DNA of 64,000 nucleotides from Notamacropus eugenii (GCF_028372415.1 NC_092875.1:353978225-354042224), one strand, 5' to 3'. Positions 43,276 through 55,724 are shown, numbered from the stretch's first letter. Numbers and translations are program-made. Notes: generated from the letters alone by a model not told the origin.

Positions 43276-43765
43276 CATAGGTCCTTAACTTGGAGATCTG
43301 TGTAATTGTTTTTCAAATATTTTGATAATTGTATTTCAATATAATTAATTTTCTTTGGTAATCCTATGTATTTTATTTTATTCATTTAAAAAGCATTATT
43401 CTACAGCTAGGTGGCTAGAGCACTGATCCTGGAGTCAGGAAGACCTAGGTTCAAATCCAGCCTTAGGCATTTATTAGCTATGTGACCCTGGGAAGGTCAC
43501 AATCTCTGCTTCAGTTCCCTCATCTGTTAAATGAGTATAATAATAGCACCTATTTCCTAGGGAGGATTAAATGAGATAATAATTATAAAATCTTAATACG
43601 GTGCCTGGCACATAGTAAGCAATATATAAATCTTAGCTATTGTTGTCATCATCATCATCATTATTTTACTATTATCATATAATCATTACTATTATGAGAA
43701 AGGGTTCATAGGTTCCAATATACTGTCAAAGGGGTCCATGATACTAGAAAGGTTAAGATTACTTG
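43276..43765 (-). mobile_element. Short non-autonomous hAT-like element with a nested SINE
   Basis: The left end is 'cataggtccttaacttgg' and the right end 'aggttaagattacttg', a worn inverted repeat. Flanks 'atctagct' (43,268-43,275) and 'atctagtc' (43,766-43,773) fit an 8-bp hAT duplication with the last two bases changed. Inside are 'ggggtccatgatactag' and 'ctatgtattttattttattc', matching the copy at 35,137 in reverse. Confidence 0.68.
43403..43690 (+). repeat. tRNA-headed MIR-type SINE inside the hAT-like element
   Basis: The head is 'acagctaggtggctagagca' and 'ggttcaaatccagccttagg', the core 'cagttccctcatctgttaaa', and the end 'cggtgcctggcacatagtaa' with a 'catcatcatcattatt' tail. It is complete, and younger than the hAT-like element it interrupts. 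Confidence 0.8.
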
Positions 43766-43939
43766 ATCTAGTCCAATCATCTCGTGTTTATAGACAAAGA
43801 AACTGAGGTATGGAGAGATTAAATGATTTGCCCAGGGTAAAAAAGCAGTGACAGATTTGGAACTGGAACTTGCCTCTCCAAATCTTGTACCCTCCCTACA
43901 CCTGCCTCTCCTAGCTGCCACTGTCTTTATATAGCTGTA

Positions 43940-45075
43940 TCAATTATTCCAATACCAGATGATCTCTCATATTCCTTCCAGCTCTAAATCTATGATCCAA
44001 AGGTCTACTTTTTAATTATCCAAGATCATTTTTCTCTCTCACTGACTGCTTATATTTTCATTTCACTGCTCATTAGCATTTGCACCATAAGTTGGACTGG
44101 GGAGAATAAAGGAAAAGAATTGTCGGTTAGTTGTGCCTGTTGTCAACAGCCCCTGGAAAAGATTTGGTGGCAGAAGAAAGCTCATAATTATGGTTGAAAT
44201 GAAATGCGTATCTATTCACAGATTTCAGAATCCAAGAAAATTATAGTAACAATTATACTGTTACCATAAAAATATGGTGCCAATTATGTGGTCTCATGAA
44301 CTACCCTGCCAAGTGGTAGTAGGGATCATTCTACAGGTGGGGAAAAGAAGAGCCCAAAGGCTAGGGGTTTTCCCCAAGGTTACTATGAAACTTAGTGAAA
44401 TGGACAAGTAAATTATTTAATCCTGTGATATCATCTACAAGTCTTTTAAATTCCATTCTCCTTTCTCCCTTTAACTAACTGGCAGCATAATCCATGGCCC
44501 TTGGGGGGAAAAATGCAAATACATATATGTCTGTGTTTACCTATACCAAGTACAGCAATTTAGCAAAATACAAGTGTGTGTGTGTGTGTGTGTGAGTGTG
44601 TGTGTACACTTATAGCAAAGATAGCAATTTACTTCCTCTGCCTACTATTTCAAGAGGAATGGTTTATAAAATGCCTTGAGATCTCTGGAGGACGGGCACA
44701 AAGCTTCTCCATTGTCATAGTAAAGTTTGTAGCTGAGGAAATAGAAAAAGGATGTAGTCAATATCTTGACAATCTCTAAAGCTAATAAAGAATAACGTGC
44801 TGACATTCAGCAGGATTGATATAAGATATCTATTTCGTCATTATATATATATATACACATATATACATATACATTATATTATACATTGTATATATATATA
44901 TACACATATATCGTTTGCAACAATTGATATTATATAAAAGTACAAAGGTCTTTTCCATTGCACCAGTGGAAGGTATAGTCACTTGATATTTTGAAAATTA
45001 AATTCAAAATCCTTAGTCTCTCAGGATTGTTGGAAGTTAGTAAGCCCACAATATAGAACAATACAACACACATAA
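43940..45075. other. Unassigned stretch with (TG)n and (TA)n runs
   Basis: (TG)n at 44,573-44,605 and a TA/CA-rich run at 44,843-44,912. The remainder is unique-looking without exons. Confidence 0.5.
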
Positions 45076-45474
45076 GTGCTTATTGAAATAATGATTTTTA
45101 TTACCACTATAAGATACAGAGTTAGATGCTGAGGGAAAGATATGAAGTTCAGGTAAGACCTTAATCCTTAAGTAACTCATAGTCTACTGGGAGAAATAGT
45201 ATACCAATATGAATAGTCATAACGCACAATATTTCAGTACTAAGTGTAGTAAAGAATCACACAACAAAGTGCTAGAGGGTAAAGTGGTTACCAATTGGTA
45301 AAAGGAAAATCTTTGTGGGAGAGGTAGCATTTGAACTGGACTTTAAAGAATAGGTATGAATCTAACAGATAAAGAGAGGTAAGATATTCTAAATGAAATT
45401 GTAAAGTTATTTGAGGGATGCTATGGAAAGGGAGGAAGTTGCCCAATATGGCTAGAGACTTGTTGCTCATCTTG

Positions 45475-45605
45475 AATTCTCAAAGAAGACCAATGACATC
45501 ACTTCACTTGCAAATGAATTGGATGTAAGTGAGACAGAACTGCATGAAGTTGTCAGCCTCACTCTTTCCTTCAAAATCATCAAAGGTCATTGACTAAAGA
45601 GTAAA
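45475..45605 (+). repeat. RTE-related SINE fragment
   Basis: 'agaccaatgacatcacttca' then 'cttgcaaatgaattggatgt' and 'cagcctcactctttccttca' resemble the RTE 5' block at 12,350-12,450. It interrupts the antisense L2. Confidence 0.68.
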
Positions 45606-45629
45606 GTGTTTCAGTTGTAGCTATACAAT

Positions 45630-45890
45630 GATAGCTAGCCTTTACGTACAACTTTAAGGTTTAAAACTCACTGTAAATATATCATTTATCCTCACAAGAA
45701 CCCTGAAAACTGTTATTATTATCCTCAATTTATAGATGAAGAAACTGAGAAAAAAAAAAACTTAAGTTGCTCTTAATTGAGTTGCCAGTGTCACAAAACT
45801 AGTAAGTTTCTGAGACTGCATTTGGATTCACACCCTGCTGACTCCAGATCCAAAGCTCTGTCCACTGAACCATTTAACTATCTCAGAGAA
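45630..45890 (-). repeat. MIR-type SINE, antisense
   Basis: 'tcctcacaagaaccctgaaa', 'tttatagatgaagaaactga' and 'tccaaagctctgtccactga' form a near full-length antisense MIR. Confidence 0.75.
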
Positions 45891-47589
45891 GCCATATAGG
45901 GCACAGTGCCACTGATTTTGTTCAAGGTTTTGAATATCAGATTTTTAAAAAATGAACTATAATTGGTAGACAACAGTTGATAAAGATTTTTGAATAGAGG
46001 AATGATGTGACCAAATCTGTTTTTTTAAAAGAAAATCATTATCCTGGCTTCTGTATTAAAGATAAAGGGGAAGGGCAAGAGGATAGATGTGGGAAAACCT
46101 ATGAGGACATCATTGAAACTATCCATGAGTGTGATATTAGGATTACTATTAGAGTGGTGGCAATCGAAATAGAAAGTAGCAGAGGAATTAGAAAGATGCT
46201 GAGATAGAAATGATAGGATCTAATGGTGAACAAGAGGAAATAATCAAAGAAATCTCTAAAGTGAGAATTATGAACAGCATGTCAATGGTAGCACTACCAG
46301 CAGAAATACTGAAATTACATAGAGAATATTTAAGGGGAAAGACAATGAACTCAGTTTTGGATATGTTAAGGTTAACATGTTGGTAGCACATCTACATGGG
46401 GATTTCCTAAAGGTAGATAAAATGATACAGGTATGAAGCTTGGAAGAATGATTTTAACTGAAGATGGAGATTTGGGTACATCCATGCAAGGTTGCCAATT
46501 GAAGTCCTGGAGCAAATGTGATTGCTAAAGGAGAGAATATAGAGGGAAAATGGAAGAGGTTCAAACCTTCAGGCACCCACATTAACAGATTCAGAAGATA
46601 ATGTGGAACCAGTGAAGGAGACAGAGCAAGAGCAGTAGAGAGAAGTAAGGAGAACCAGGAATGTATGGTATCCCTAAATATCCAATAGAAAGGGGGGTTA
46701 AGATCACAAAAAGAAGCAGAGAAGTCTAGAATGATGGAGACTCAAAAAAGGTCATTGTATTTCATGATTAATTTTTTAGAAACCTTGGAAAGGACAGTTT
46801 CAACAGAGTGGTGGGGGCATAAGTCCAGTTTCAAGAGGTTGAAGAGAATGAATGATGAGGAAGTGGAAGTATCGGGTACTTTTTCTCAAGTAGTTTTGAA
46901 GTTGGTTCAGTTGGTAGGGAGAGGAAAGGTTCTTCCCTCCCCTTGAGACACAGAAGTGACTGTGATGGAGAGACAAAATCTATCAATAAAATATTTATAA
47001 AAATTGCTGTGAGGGAAAGGGCATATATAGGATGACAGCTGCCATAGAAGAGTCAAGGGAAGGTTTTTTTTTAAGGATTAATGAGGACTGAGTATGTTTG
47101 TAGGCAGACAAAACACTATTAAGAAAAAGACAGAAACAGAGATACTAAAGATACAGGAGAGAAAGAGAATAAATGCTGAAATAAGATCCTGGTAGTGGCA
47201 GGGGGATCATTAGAGCTTTTAGCCTTGATGAAAAGTAGGGTATCCTTCTGCACCTGAAGGGAGAGAAAAGGGTGGATGAAGATGCTAAGGAATTATGGAA
47301 GGAAGTTAAGGGAGTTCACATGGGATATCTTTGATCTTCTCAGTGAATTTGGAGGGTAGTTCATCATTTAAATGTGGGATAGGATGCATATTTGGTAGCT
47401 TGCAGAGAAGTTTAGAACAAAGGCTACTTAGAATAAAATAAAGAGTTCAGATGACCATCAATATGTGGTGGGTGAAATTAACTTGATTTTGTGCCTTTTA
47501 TAAAAAAGTCCCAGTGCTCCTTGAGCAAGAAAAGAGAAATGAAATGGTGGGAATAATTTAGAGATGAAAAGTTGTAGGTTAATATTGAT

Positions 47590-47840
47590 GATGCCGATGA
47601 CGATGTTCACATAGGCTTAAAAATTTACAAAACACTCCACTTCTCATATTTGATCCTTACAAAACTACTTACTAGCTATGAGGTAGGTTCTACAGATATT
47701 GTTATCCCCATTTTGCAGATGAAGAAACTGAATCTCAGAAAGGTTAAATGACTTGAACATTGTCCATTAGCCAGTATGCATTAGAGGCAAGGTTCAATGC
47801 CAAGTTTCTCCCGAGGGCAGACTCAGTATTCTTCTCACAA
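47590..47840 (-). repeat. MIR-type SINE, antisense
   Basis: 'aatttacaaaacactccact', 'tgttatccccattttgcaga' and 'gttaaatgacttgaacattg' give the antisense MIR order. Confidence 0.72.
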
Positions 47841-48490
47841 CTGAAAAATGGGGAAAGGGATGAAGGTTTTTAGGACAATAGTAAAACATGAAAGTAGAAA
47901 GCCATGAGATCAAGGCCAGGAATGAAAAAAGATTTGAGGAGATGGATTAGGAAAATAGGAATGGAACCAGGAATCACAGTGAATATAAAGCAAAGAGTAG
48001 ATTTAATATGGGGGAAAGATTAGAAAAAATGTAGAAGAATAATATGTTATGGTCAAAGCTGAATTTAAAGGCCATATATTAGAGCTTTATAATTTTAAAA
48101 GACAATGAGGTCTAGCATGTGACCACATTGGTGTATGGTTGAAGTGTAATAGATTTGAAGAATTGTTTGGACAGGTTTCTAGTGGGCAGACAATATAAAC
48201 ATTGAAGTACCTCAAGATAGTGCCAGGGCATAGAGTAGAGAAAGGCTGTGGAAACAGATAATAAAGTTGCTCTACAAGTTTGGAGATTGGCCTAGAAGAC
48301 TATTAATAATAGCATCACTGAAGATGATGAAAGGGTACTTCTGGTGGATTGCATGAAGTACAAAAGGGAAAAAAGTTATTGAGGAATGGTGGTAGAGAAA
48401 TAGTTTGAATCACTAATGAGGACCCAGGAGTGTAGCAAGCCCTGATCTAGGACTTAGAAGTCCAAGGGAGTGTAGGAAATCTTGTTTATT
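47841..48490 (-). mobile_element. Possible 5' continuation of the antisense L2
   Basis: Purine-rich DNA of the same style as the antisense L2 before it, without a diagnostic motif. It could be unique sequence. Confidence 0.3.
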
Positions 48491-49385
48491 GAGAAAAAAA
48501 ATGTTCACTGGTCCATCACATCATATTATCATGGTACTGTCAAAACTGTGGAATTCCTGAAATATACTTTGGGTGCCCTTCACTGTGACCCCTCCCTCCT
48601 TCTCCAAGTATAGAATTCCTTCAGGATATTTCCCCCACCTCTTCTCATCAAAATTATACAATTTATTTACACTAAGATATAAATAATTACAATAGCTTAG
48701 CTGTTAACTGTGTCACAGTTGGAAGACCAACTTTGGATTTTATCAGGATTCAACACCTAAATTTAAGGAGATGAAGCTTGAAGAAGTAGAACAGAATAGT
48801 TTGGATTCCTGAAATCAATCAGACAAGTACATGGAAGTCTCCTCTGTCTCTGAGTCAAGGCAAGACCAGGATACTACATCTCTCTTCTGTCCCTTTGTAG
48901 CCTCTTCTACTCTGATCTCATATATTAAGAATACACAGACATCTTCCTTCAGCAAATGCAAAAAGTCTATATAAACAATGTTCTAGGGAAACTTTTGTTA
49001 GTGCAAACAGGCCCTGGATGTTGACTTATTAATGACAAACCAATTCTGCCTTTCACTGAATTATCTGTTTCAAACATGCATGCCTTTCCATTATGTTAGG
49101 GAGAGTTTTCTACAGCAAAGCCTTCTGATTAGCTCACAAAAAGCCATTTCCAGCATCTGGGTTTCTATTCTACTCAATGCTTTATGCGTTGGAATTCTAA
49201 CTCAATAATTAAGAGAGAAACAAAACCTCTTGAGTTAAACAATGTGGAGTTATTAGCAAAGGTACACTTTGTATAGATAGCTTCAGATTTCTTCCACAAA
49301 CACAGTGTTCCAGGAAAGCATAACTAAAAAGAAATACTCTTATTGATTCTTTCTTCAAAATGTTTTTCCTACCTGGACCTTCCTC
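48491..49385. other. Unassigned stretch with one CNE candidate
   Basis: No exon or repeat recognised. The block at 48,985-49,205 is listed separately. Confidence 0.4.
48985..49205. promoter_or_regulatory. Candidate conserved non-coding element
   Basis: Unique-looking, with 'gttgacttattaatgacaaa', 'caaacatgcatgcctttcca' and 'ttctgattagctcac'. Homeodomain-like cores are dense and no open frame or repeat is seen. Composition alone is weak evidence. Confidence 0.25.
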
Positions 49386-49389
49386 TTTT

Positions 49390-50245
49390 TCTACATCCAG
49401 CACCCTAGTTTCATGTCCTCATCATCACCTTACAACTGGGTTGCTGAAGCAATGGGTTTCCTTGACTCTAGCCTTTCCCCTAACCAATCATTCTTAGACC
49501 CTACAGTCAAATGACTCTTTCTTCAATTCAGTATTTATCATTTTTCTCCCAGGTTCAAATACCTATAAATGCTTCCTACTGTTTCTTATACTAAGTCTAA
49601 TCATCCTGACCTCCACATAACCCATCCTCCCTCTCCATGTTTGCACCTCCTTCCCAAGAGAATCCTTTTTCTAGTCTATTCAGTATTTTTTCCCATCGTT
49701 CCTTGAACATACTATGTCCATCCCCTTGTCTTCACTTATTGACTGTTTGCTCTCTACAATCTGGCTCCTCCACTTTCCTAAATCCTGACTCTGACATAAG
49801 GCCCATCTGAAATTCCACCCACTATGACTTTTCAGGACATCACTTATATTCCCTTTCTCTGAAAATCTACCACATCGTTTATACCATGCAATTTGGCATT
49901 ATACAATACCTTATAGTATTCAACAATTATCTTGTGAGTTTAAGTCTTAAAGTTGTAGAGAGAAAGTTGAGCTTAAATCCACAAAGACCTGTTCAACTCC
50001 GGCCTCTGGCATACTGCTTGGGCAAGTAAGTCACTTAACCTCTTGATGATCAAGGTAACTCTCTTAAGATTATAAGAGGCAGAGACAGTGGCAAAATACA
50101 TTTGTACAGGGAGTATCTTCAATTAGAAATTACAGGGGCAGTGCCCTGCCCCTAATTGCCTTATTGTTCTCTTATTTCCTCAACTAGATTACAAGCTCTA
50201 GGAAGAGAAGTATGATGTACACAACTTTGTATCACTCCCTCAGAG
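49390..50245 (+). mobile_element. L2 LINE 3' end, sense, split by a CORE-SINE
   Basis: 'acccatcctccctctccatg', 'tttgcacctccttcccaaga' and 'gacataaggcccatctgaaa' are L2 3' UTR phrases. 'actagattacaagctctagg' comes near the end, after the SINE. Confidence 0.7.
49930..50150 (+). repeat. CORE-SINE nested in L2
   Basis: 'gggcaagtaagtcacttaac', 'ctcttaagattataagaggc' and 'cagggagtatcttcaattag' match the family of 26,508-26,735. Confidence 0.6.
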
Positions 50246-50264
50246 TACTCCAAAGAGTACAAGG

Positions 50265-50560
50265 TGATGTAGTAGAAAGAACTCTGAATTTGGCTCCAGG
50301 AAATCTGTGTTTGAATCATAGATTTGTGTGTCTTTCCTGGAACTGTGTGTTCCTAGACTAAGACCTCTCTACGGGCTTCAATTTCCTCATATTTAAAATA
50401 AAGCACTTCAGCTGGATGATGATAATACAAATAGCTCATATTTTCATAGATATTAATGCTTACAAAGTGTTTTCCTTATAACAGCATGGTGAAATTGGTA
50501 GGTAAGTAGTTCAGCTTTCATGTTCCTTCCAACTCTAAATCCTATAATCCTATGTACTAG
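50265..50560 (+). repeat. MIR-type SINE, sense, worn
   Basis: 'gtagtagaaagaactctgaa', 'caatttcctcatatttaaaa' and 'ccttccaactctaaatccta' follow the sense MIR order. Confidence 0.55.
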
Positions 50561-51059
50561 GCACCAAACAGGTGCTCAATAAATAATTGCTAGCTGATTG
50601 AGGAGAAGAGGCGGAGTATATTAAACATTCAATGTTTGCTTCTATGCCTAGATTTTGCTTTGGTGGGCTTTTTTTCAGGACACACTCATTTTCAAGGTTC
50701 TTACAGTATTTCACTCACATCGATGCTCTTAATTAAGTTTTTCAATCCATCTATTTTGCCTCTAATTATTTTGTGAATTTTATTACTATACTTACTTGGT
50801 ATTAAATAATTGAATATACCAAGAATTCAATAAAAAGTACTGAGAATAAAAGTCTAGCTCAATGTTAAATTTAAAGAGAAAAAAGGAAAACACAGACATT
50901 TGAATTTAGTCTGGGCATTTGACTTCAGACAAGGAAATGTTGTACTAGGAAGACTTCATGGTACACTTAGAGATGCCGAATATCAGCTATATCATTTCTC
51001 TTATTAAAAATAGAAGATTCTTAGTAGTTACTCACTGTAATTCTTAATTCTCACTGTTG

Positions 51060-51345
51060 ACAGGAGTCGGTCCTACAGAGGATATCTAATGAGCATCTCT
51101 GGGAGACAGTAAAAGAAAGACCTATAACTCATATAATAGCTTCTAGTGTTCTTCATCCGTGTTAAAGAGCTGCCTAATTGTAGCTCCCAGAGAAACATTT
51201 ATTTTGTCAACTGTGGGGGCAAACAGGATGTAAACAACAAGGTAGCTTCACTTTCCTTTGAGAGAAAGCTTGCTTTTGTGGTCTAAAATCTGTTTGTGAG
51301 TCATAAATGCTTGGCTAACAATTGAAACTTCTTTCAAATAAAAAA
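51060..51345. promoter_or_regulatory. Candidate conserved non-coding element
   Basis: Contains 'gagctgcctaattgtagctc', 'acatttattttgtcaactgt' and a forkhead-like 'gatgtaaacaac'. Unique-looking, without repeat or frame. Confidence 0.28.
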
Positions 51346-51587
51346 AAGTTCAAATCAATATTTGAGGAAGGAACATGGGGAGAAAAGAAATGAGAATATT
51401 ATATCAGTCATAGTCAGTCTTATTTCCTGCCCCTATATCTAACACTATTTAATGACCATATATAGGCTCCACTTTATTTCAAACTCTGACACCAATCCCT
51501 TGAACCTAGGAAGGAATATCTAAGAAGACCAGTGTCAGAATCTGTTTGATCTCTATGGTCTCTTACAATCAGGGTCATATGACATAC

Positions 51588-51732
51588 ATTTAAATTTATT
51601 TTGCATTATTAACATTTTCTCCATCACTTTCTTAAGTCTAGATGTTCAACAAAATAATAAATCAAACCATGATCTGTTGTATTTACTGATTTCCAGGGTG
51701 TAAATGCTCATTTTGAAAAATGAACAATTGAC
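51588..51732. repeat. Unidentified interspersed repeat, copy B
   Basis: Similar over roughly 130 bases to 42,041-42,172: 'acattttctccatcactttc', 'atttactgatttccagggtg' and a final 'gaacaattgact'. Unknown family. Confidence 0.6.
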
Positions 51733-52739
51733 TCTCCCAGCCAGAAATGATTTGAGCTAGCTCCTGCACTCCTTTCTTCCAGTTCCTTATTTCTACTATT
51801 ATGTTTTACATACTTAAGGCCTTACTAGGGCAACTTTCATGAATATATGACTCATTTTAAATTAGCACATATATTGTTTGTCTTCAAATGGATAATGAAA
51901 AAAAACTTGAAAAAGTTTAACCTATTTAAGAAAACAAACACCCCCATTATTTTTACACTATTAATTTGTTCCACAAACCCTTTCACCATAGCTAACAATA
52001 ATACTAGATTATAGTAATATGAGTTTAAAATCACACTACATAATCACGTCATGTGCTTCTGTTTCCCTGCTCAGAAGAATGACCCCTGGACAGGAAAGAA
52101 TAGAATAGAAATGACTAATAGGGAATTGATCTACCAGAAAAGAAGGAGATAGGAAAGGAATCCTCAGCTACTGTTGCTGGCTTCAAGTTACCTGGCCCAG
52201 ATGAACTCCATGTTCCACCACTGAAAGACCTGGCGGATAAAAGCTCACATTATTAAGCTGCCAGCAGTGATAGCTAAAAACAACTGAACGAACGAACAAA
52301 TAAACAGACAAATGTGGTGAACAAGACAATTGCTGCAAAACTAGAGAAGTTCAAAGATTGTCCTGATTTTCCACAAGAAGTAATAGAATAAAACCTGCAA
52401 ATTATAATCCAATGAGCTTGACTGGGATTACTAGAATAATCTTAAAAATGGATCATTAATGTAATAAATAGTAAGCACCTCAGAAAGGGAGTGGTGATTA
52501 TAAAGAACCATCTTGGCTTTCATGAAGAGGAAGGGCGGACTAAAAACTTAGTTCCTTTATTGATAGTGATGAATCTGGTATATAAAGTGATTATAGGCAT
52601 GGCTTTTGTTTTTCTAAATTTTAACAAAGTATTTGACAAAATATCTAATAGTATTCTTGTGGAGAGGGGAATAAAACGATGTAGGCTAATTCATGGTACA
52701 ATAGAATGAAACTGGATTCAAAGAGTAGATGTCAACAAT

Positions 52740-53265
52740 TCTATGTCAACAGTCTTTTGTTAAACTCCTGTATGCCAGGCACTGCACTCCGCAATGAGAA
52801 TATAAATATAAGCAAAAAGAAAGACAGTAGCTGCTGTCAGCAGCTTGCATTCTAATGGAGAGTGACAACACATGAAAGAGCAGAGAAAAGCAGAGGGTGG
52901 AGGAGGAAAAGGTACTAATGCCTAGGCACAGTGGTGAAGTCCAAGAGAAGAGACAGAAGAATAGTTAAGGACTAATGACCTAGGAATTTCCTCAAAATGG
53001 AGGTCCTGGGATGAATACAGTATGCCAGAGGGGAATGAGGAGAGTAGAGGGATTTTCCAGGGTGAGAATGACAAAGTGGAAGAGATGTCTTCCAGGGTGA
53101 GGAGGGAGCTGAGACATGGTAGCAAAGTTCAGAGTTAAGAATGGAGCTCGCAGAGGGATGAAGGATGGCTGATCTAGGCAATTCTGTTCTGAGAGGAACT
53201 CACCAATGGGAGGAGGGAATTGTAGTGTGTCAGTATCTTCCAGAATGAGAAAGCACCTAAGGAAA
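52740..53265 (-). mobile_element. Antisense L2 3' end nested in the L3/CR1
   Basis: 'cctgtatgccaggcactgca', 'agcagcttgcattctaatgg' and repeated 'ttccagggtgaga' units. The L3 sense reading stops before it and resumes after it. Confidence 0.62.
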
Positions 53266-53884
53266 CAGCAGGAGGTCTTCAGTGTGATGCCTCAGAGACC
53301 TGGGTTTTTCCCCTATCTACTTAGCATCATTACAAATGCTTTGGCTAAAGGCATAGATGGAATGTTTATCATATTTTCAGAAGGCAGAGAGCTGAGAGAA
53401 AGACCTAAGATTCCAGATGAGAAAATCAAGACTCAAACACATCTTGATAGGTTCAAGTATTGAGCTGAATTCTATAAGATAAAATTGAATAGTGTTACAT
53501 AGGATTTTTTTTAAACAAACTTCTCAGTACAGAATGTGGGAGGCACTGTTAGATAATATTTCATTTGAGAAAGATCAAAATGAGTTTGGATTGAAAGCTT
53601 GAGATTAGTCAACACTATAATATGTCGGCCCAAAACTTATGTAATCTTTAGCTATATTAAGTAGAGTTTATAGGAATAATAAGGTGAGCTCACCCTACTC
53701 TATCCTAGAGAGATCACATAAGGAGTATTATGTTTAGTTTTGGTTACAGTTACTTAAGAAGGACATTAATTGAATGAAGAGCATTGACAGGAGGTCAGCC
53801 AGAATGGAGAAGGGCTTTAAATCTGTGTCATATATAAGAAATAGTTAGAGGCAGTAGAGATGTTTAGCCTGGGGAAGAGAAAAT

Positions 53885-54768
53885 TTTGGTGTGAGGAGGA
53901 ACATAATCAATCAACAATTGTTCATCACCTACTTTGCCAGGCACTGAGCTAATTGCTGGAAATACAAAGACAAAAGCCACAATCTAGATAGAACAGACAA
54001 GTACATACATAGGTATATTTAAAATAAATAACAAGGTAAGTTGGGACAGAGGAAGCATTAGTAGATGGGAAGATCAGGAAACAGTACAGAAGAAGGTGGC
54101 AATTGTACTCAGCCATGAAGATGACAGGAGATTCTAAAAGGCTGAGTTGTGGAAGAAGTTAATTCCAGGCACAGGAGACAAGATAAATACATGGAGATGA
54201 AAGGCAAAGAGTTGTGCAAGGGGAAAAGCAAGAAAGCTAGTTTAGCTAGATCATAGTGTGCATGAAGGGTAGTAATGTATAATTAGTCTAGAAAGGTAAG
54301 TTGAAATCAGATTGTGAAAGGTTTTCAATGCCTAACAGATGAATTTCCATTCGTTTTTGAAAGTAACCGACGTTGGAGTTTATTGAGTAAGAGAGTGACA
54401 TGGTCAGACGTTAGTCTTTAGACTTCAATCAATGCTTTAGGAAAATAATTTTGGCAGTTATGTTATTGCAAAAGTTCAGATGAGGTCCTGAAACAGGTTA
54501 TGGCTATGAGATTGCGGATAAGGGAATAGACGAAAAATCTGTTGTGGAGGTAGAAAGAATATTATTTGGGAACTGATAGGTGATGGGAAGAAATGAGGAT
54601 GACAATAAGGTTGAAAACTTGGGTGAGTAGGGAAGTTTGGAAGAAGGGGATATTCAGGGGAAGATAATAACTTTAAAATTGGGACATGTTGAGTCTGAGA
54701 TGCCTATGGGAAATACATTTTTGAAAAGCCCATTAGGCAGTTGGTTATATGAGCCTGAAATACAGCAA

Positions 54769-54799
<31 letters not shown>

Positions 54800-55435
54800 A
54801 AGAGACAGAGAGAGAGAAAGAGAGAGAGAAACAAAGACAGAGAATAGAACTGGATAAATAGATATGGGTGTCATCAACTTAAGGATAAGAGTTAAACTAA
54901 CATGAGCTGATGAAGTCACTGAGAATGAATACAAAGCAAGAAGAAAAATGAAATAGATGATGATCCCACAATAGAAACTGAGGAGTAATCAAACAAGTAA
55001 GAGAAACAAGTAGCATCAGGAAAACCCACAGAGGAGAGCATTTCCAGGCTGGTTAATTTTGTCAAATTCTACAGAAAGGTAAAAAAAAAATAAAAAGTAG
55101 GATTGAGAAAAGGCCATCAGAATTAGCAGAGACAGGATCATTGGTACCTTTGGAGGGAAGTTTCAGTTAAATCATGAACTCTGAAACCAGATTGCAAAGG
55201 GTTGGGAAATGAGCAGGAAGTAGGCTCAATGAGTATAGATGTTGATATTCTTATCATTTCCTTCTGGGAGTCTGGCTGTAAAAGAGGAATGGGACTTTAG
55301 CTAAAAGGAAGTGTTATCTAATAATCAAATTTGTAAGAAGGGGGAGATTTGGATGTCCTATAGTCTGATAATTATCTTATAGTATTTGAGGAATGGAATT
55401 TGAGGAAAGAATTTGACTATGTGAAGGAAAGAATA
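53885..55435 (-). mobile_element. Antisense L2 with RT region nested in the L3/CR1
   Basis: Plus-strand order: 'ttgttcatcacctactttgc', 'gagtttattgagtaagagag', 'tgacatggtcagacgttagt', 'attgggacatgttgagtctg', 'ggattgagaaaaggccatca' and 'accagattgcaaagggttgg'. This is the reverse of the L2 3' UTR and RT. An AGAGAC microsatellite has arisen inside. Confidence 0.75.
54765..54845 (+). repeat. (AGAGAC)n / (GA)n microsatellite
   Basis: Purine dinucleotide and hexanucleotide repeat. The 'RDRDRETEKE' frame is its translation. Confidence 0.9.
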
Positions 55436-55724
55436 GTTAGCCCCAAAAGACAAAACCAGGAGTAATGAATTGAAATCACAAAGAAGAAAATTCAGACTTG
55501 ATATCATGACAAACTTCATAACAATTAGAGCTATCCAAAAGTGGAACAGGCCACCTTGGAAGCTGGTAGGAGTTACCTGGAAATCTTCAATAAGAAGCTG
55601 GATGACCACTTGCTAAATATATTTTGATAAGGATTCCTTCTCACATATAGGTGGAATCAGAGATTTGCTGAAGTCCCTTCCAAGACTGAAATTCTGTGAC
55701 TCAGAGATGCTTCCAGTAACCATG

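Larger units (their letters stand above)
43225..43935 (-). repeat. MIR-type SINE, antisense, split by a hAT-like element
   Basis: 'gaactggaagaaaacttaga' before 43,268 continues after 43,774 as 'caatcatctcgtgtttatag', 'aaactgaggtatggagagat' and 'cctctccaaatcttgtaccc'. The break is filled by the hAT-like element with its 8-bp duplication. Confidence 0.65.
45080..47580 (-). mobile_element. Long antisense L2-clade LINE, split by SINEs
   Basis: The plus-strand order is: 3' end ('ttagatgctgagggaaagat', 'aactcatagtctactgggag'), then after the SINEs 'gaatgatgtgaccaaatctg'. Next come 'tgaactcagttttggatatg' (46,350), 'ggacagtttcaacagagtgg' (46,793) and 'gactgagtatgtttgtaggc' (47,088). The minus-strand frame at 46,391 reads NISKTEFIVFPLKY, as in the L2 RT (LNxSKTEfllF). 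It is worn and inactive. Confidence 0.68.
50561..52019. other. Unassigned stretch with a CNE candidate and an unknown repeat
   Basis: No exon. The block at 51,060-51,345 and repeat copy B at 51,588 are listed separately. Confidence 0.4.
52020..55702 (+). mobile_element. L3/CR1-type LINE, sense, with two nested antisense L2s
   Basis: RT relics are readable: FLNFNKVFDKISNSILVERG (52,600-52,660; the family has DFSKAFDTVSHSILLEKL), then after the first L2 'NALAKGIDGMFIIFS' (53,325-53,370). 'gaaggacattaattgaatga' (53,758) and 'atgtttagcctggggaagag' (53,860) follow. The 3' end after the second L2 is 'caattagagctatccaaaag' and 'ctggatgaccacttgctaaa'. It is the longest L3/CR1 copy here, and broken. 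Confidence 0.8.
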
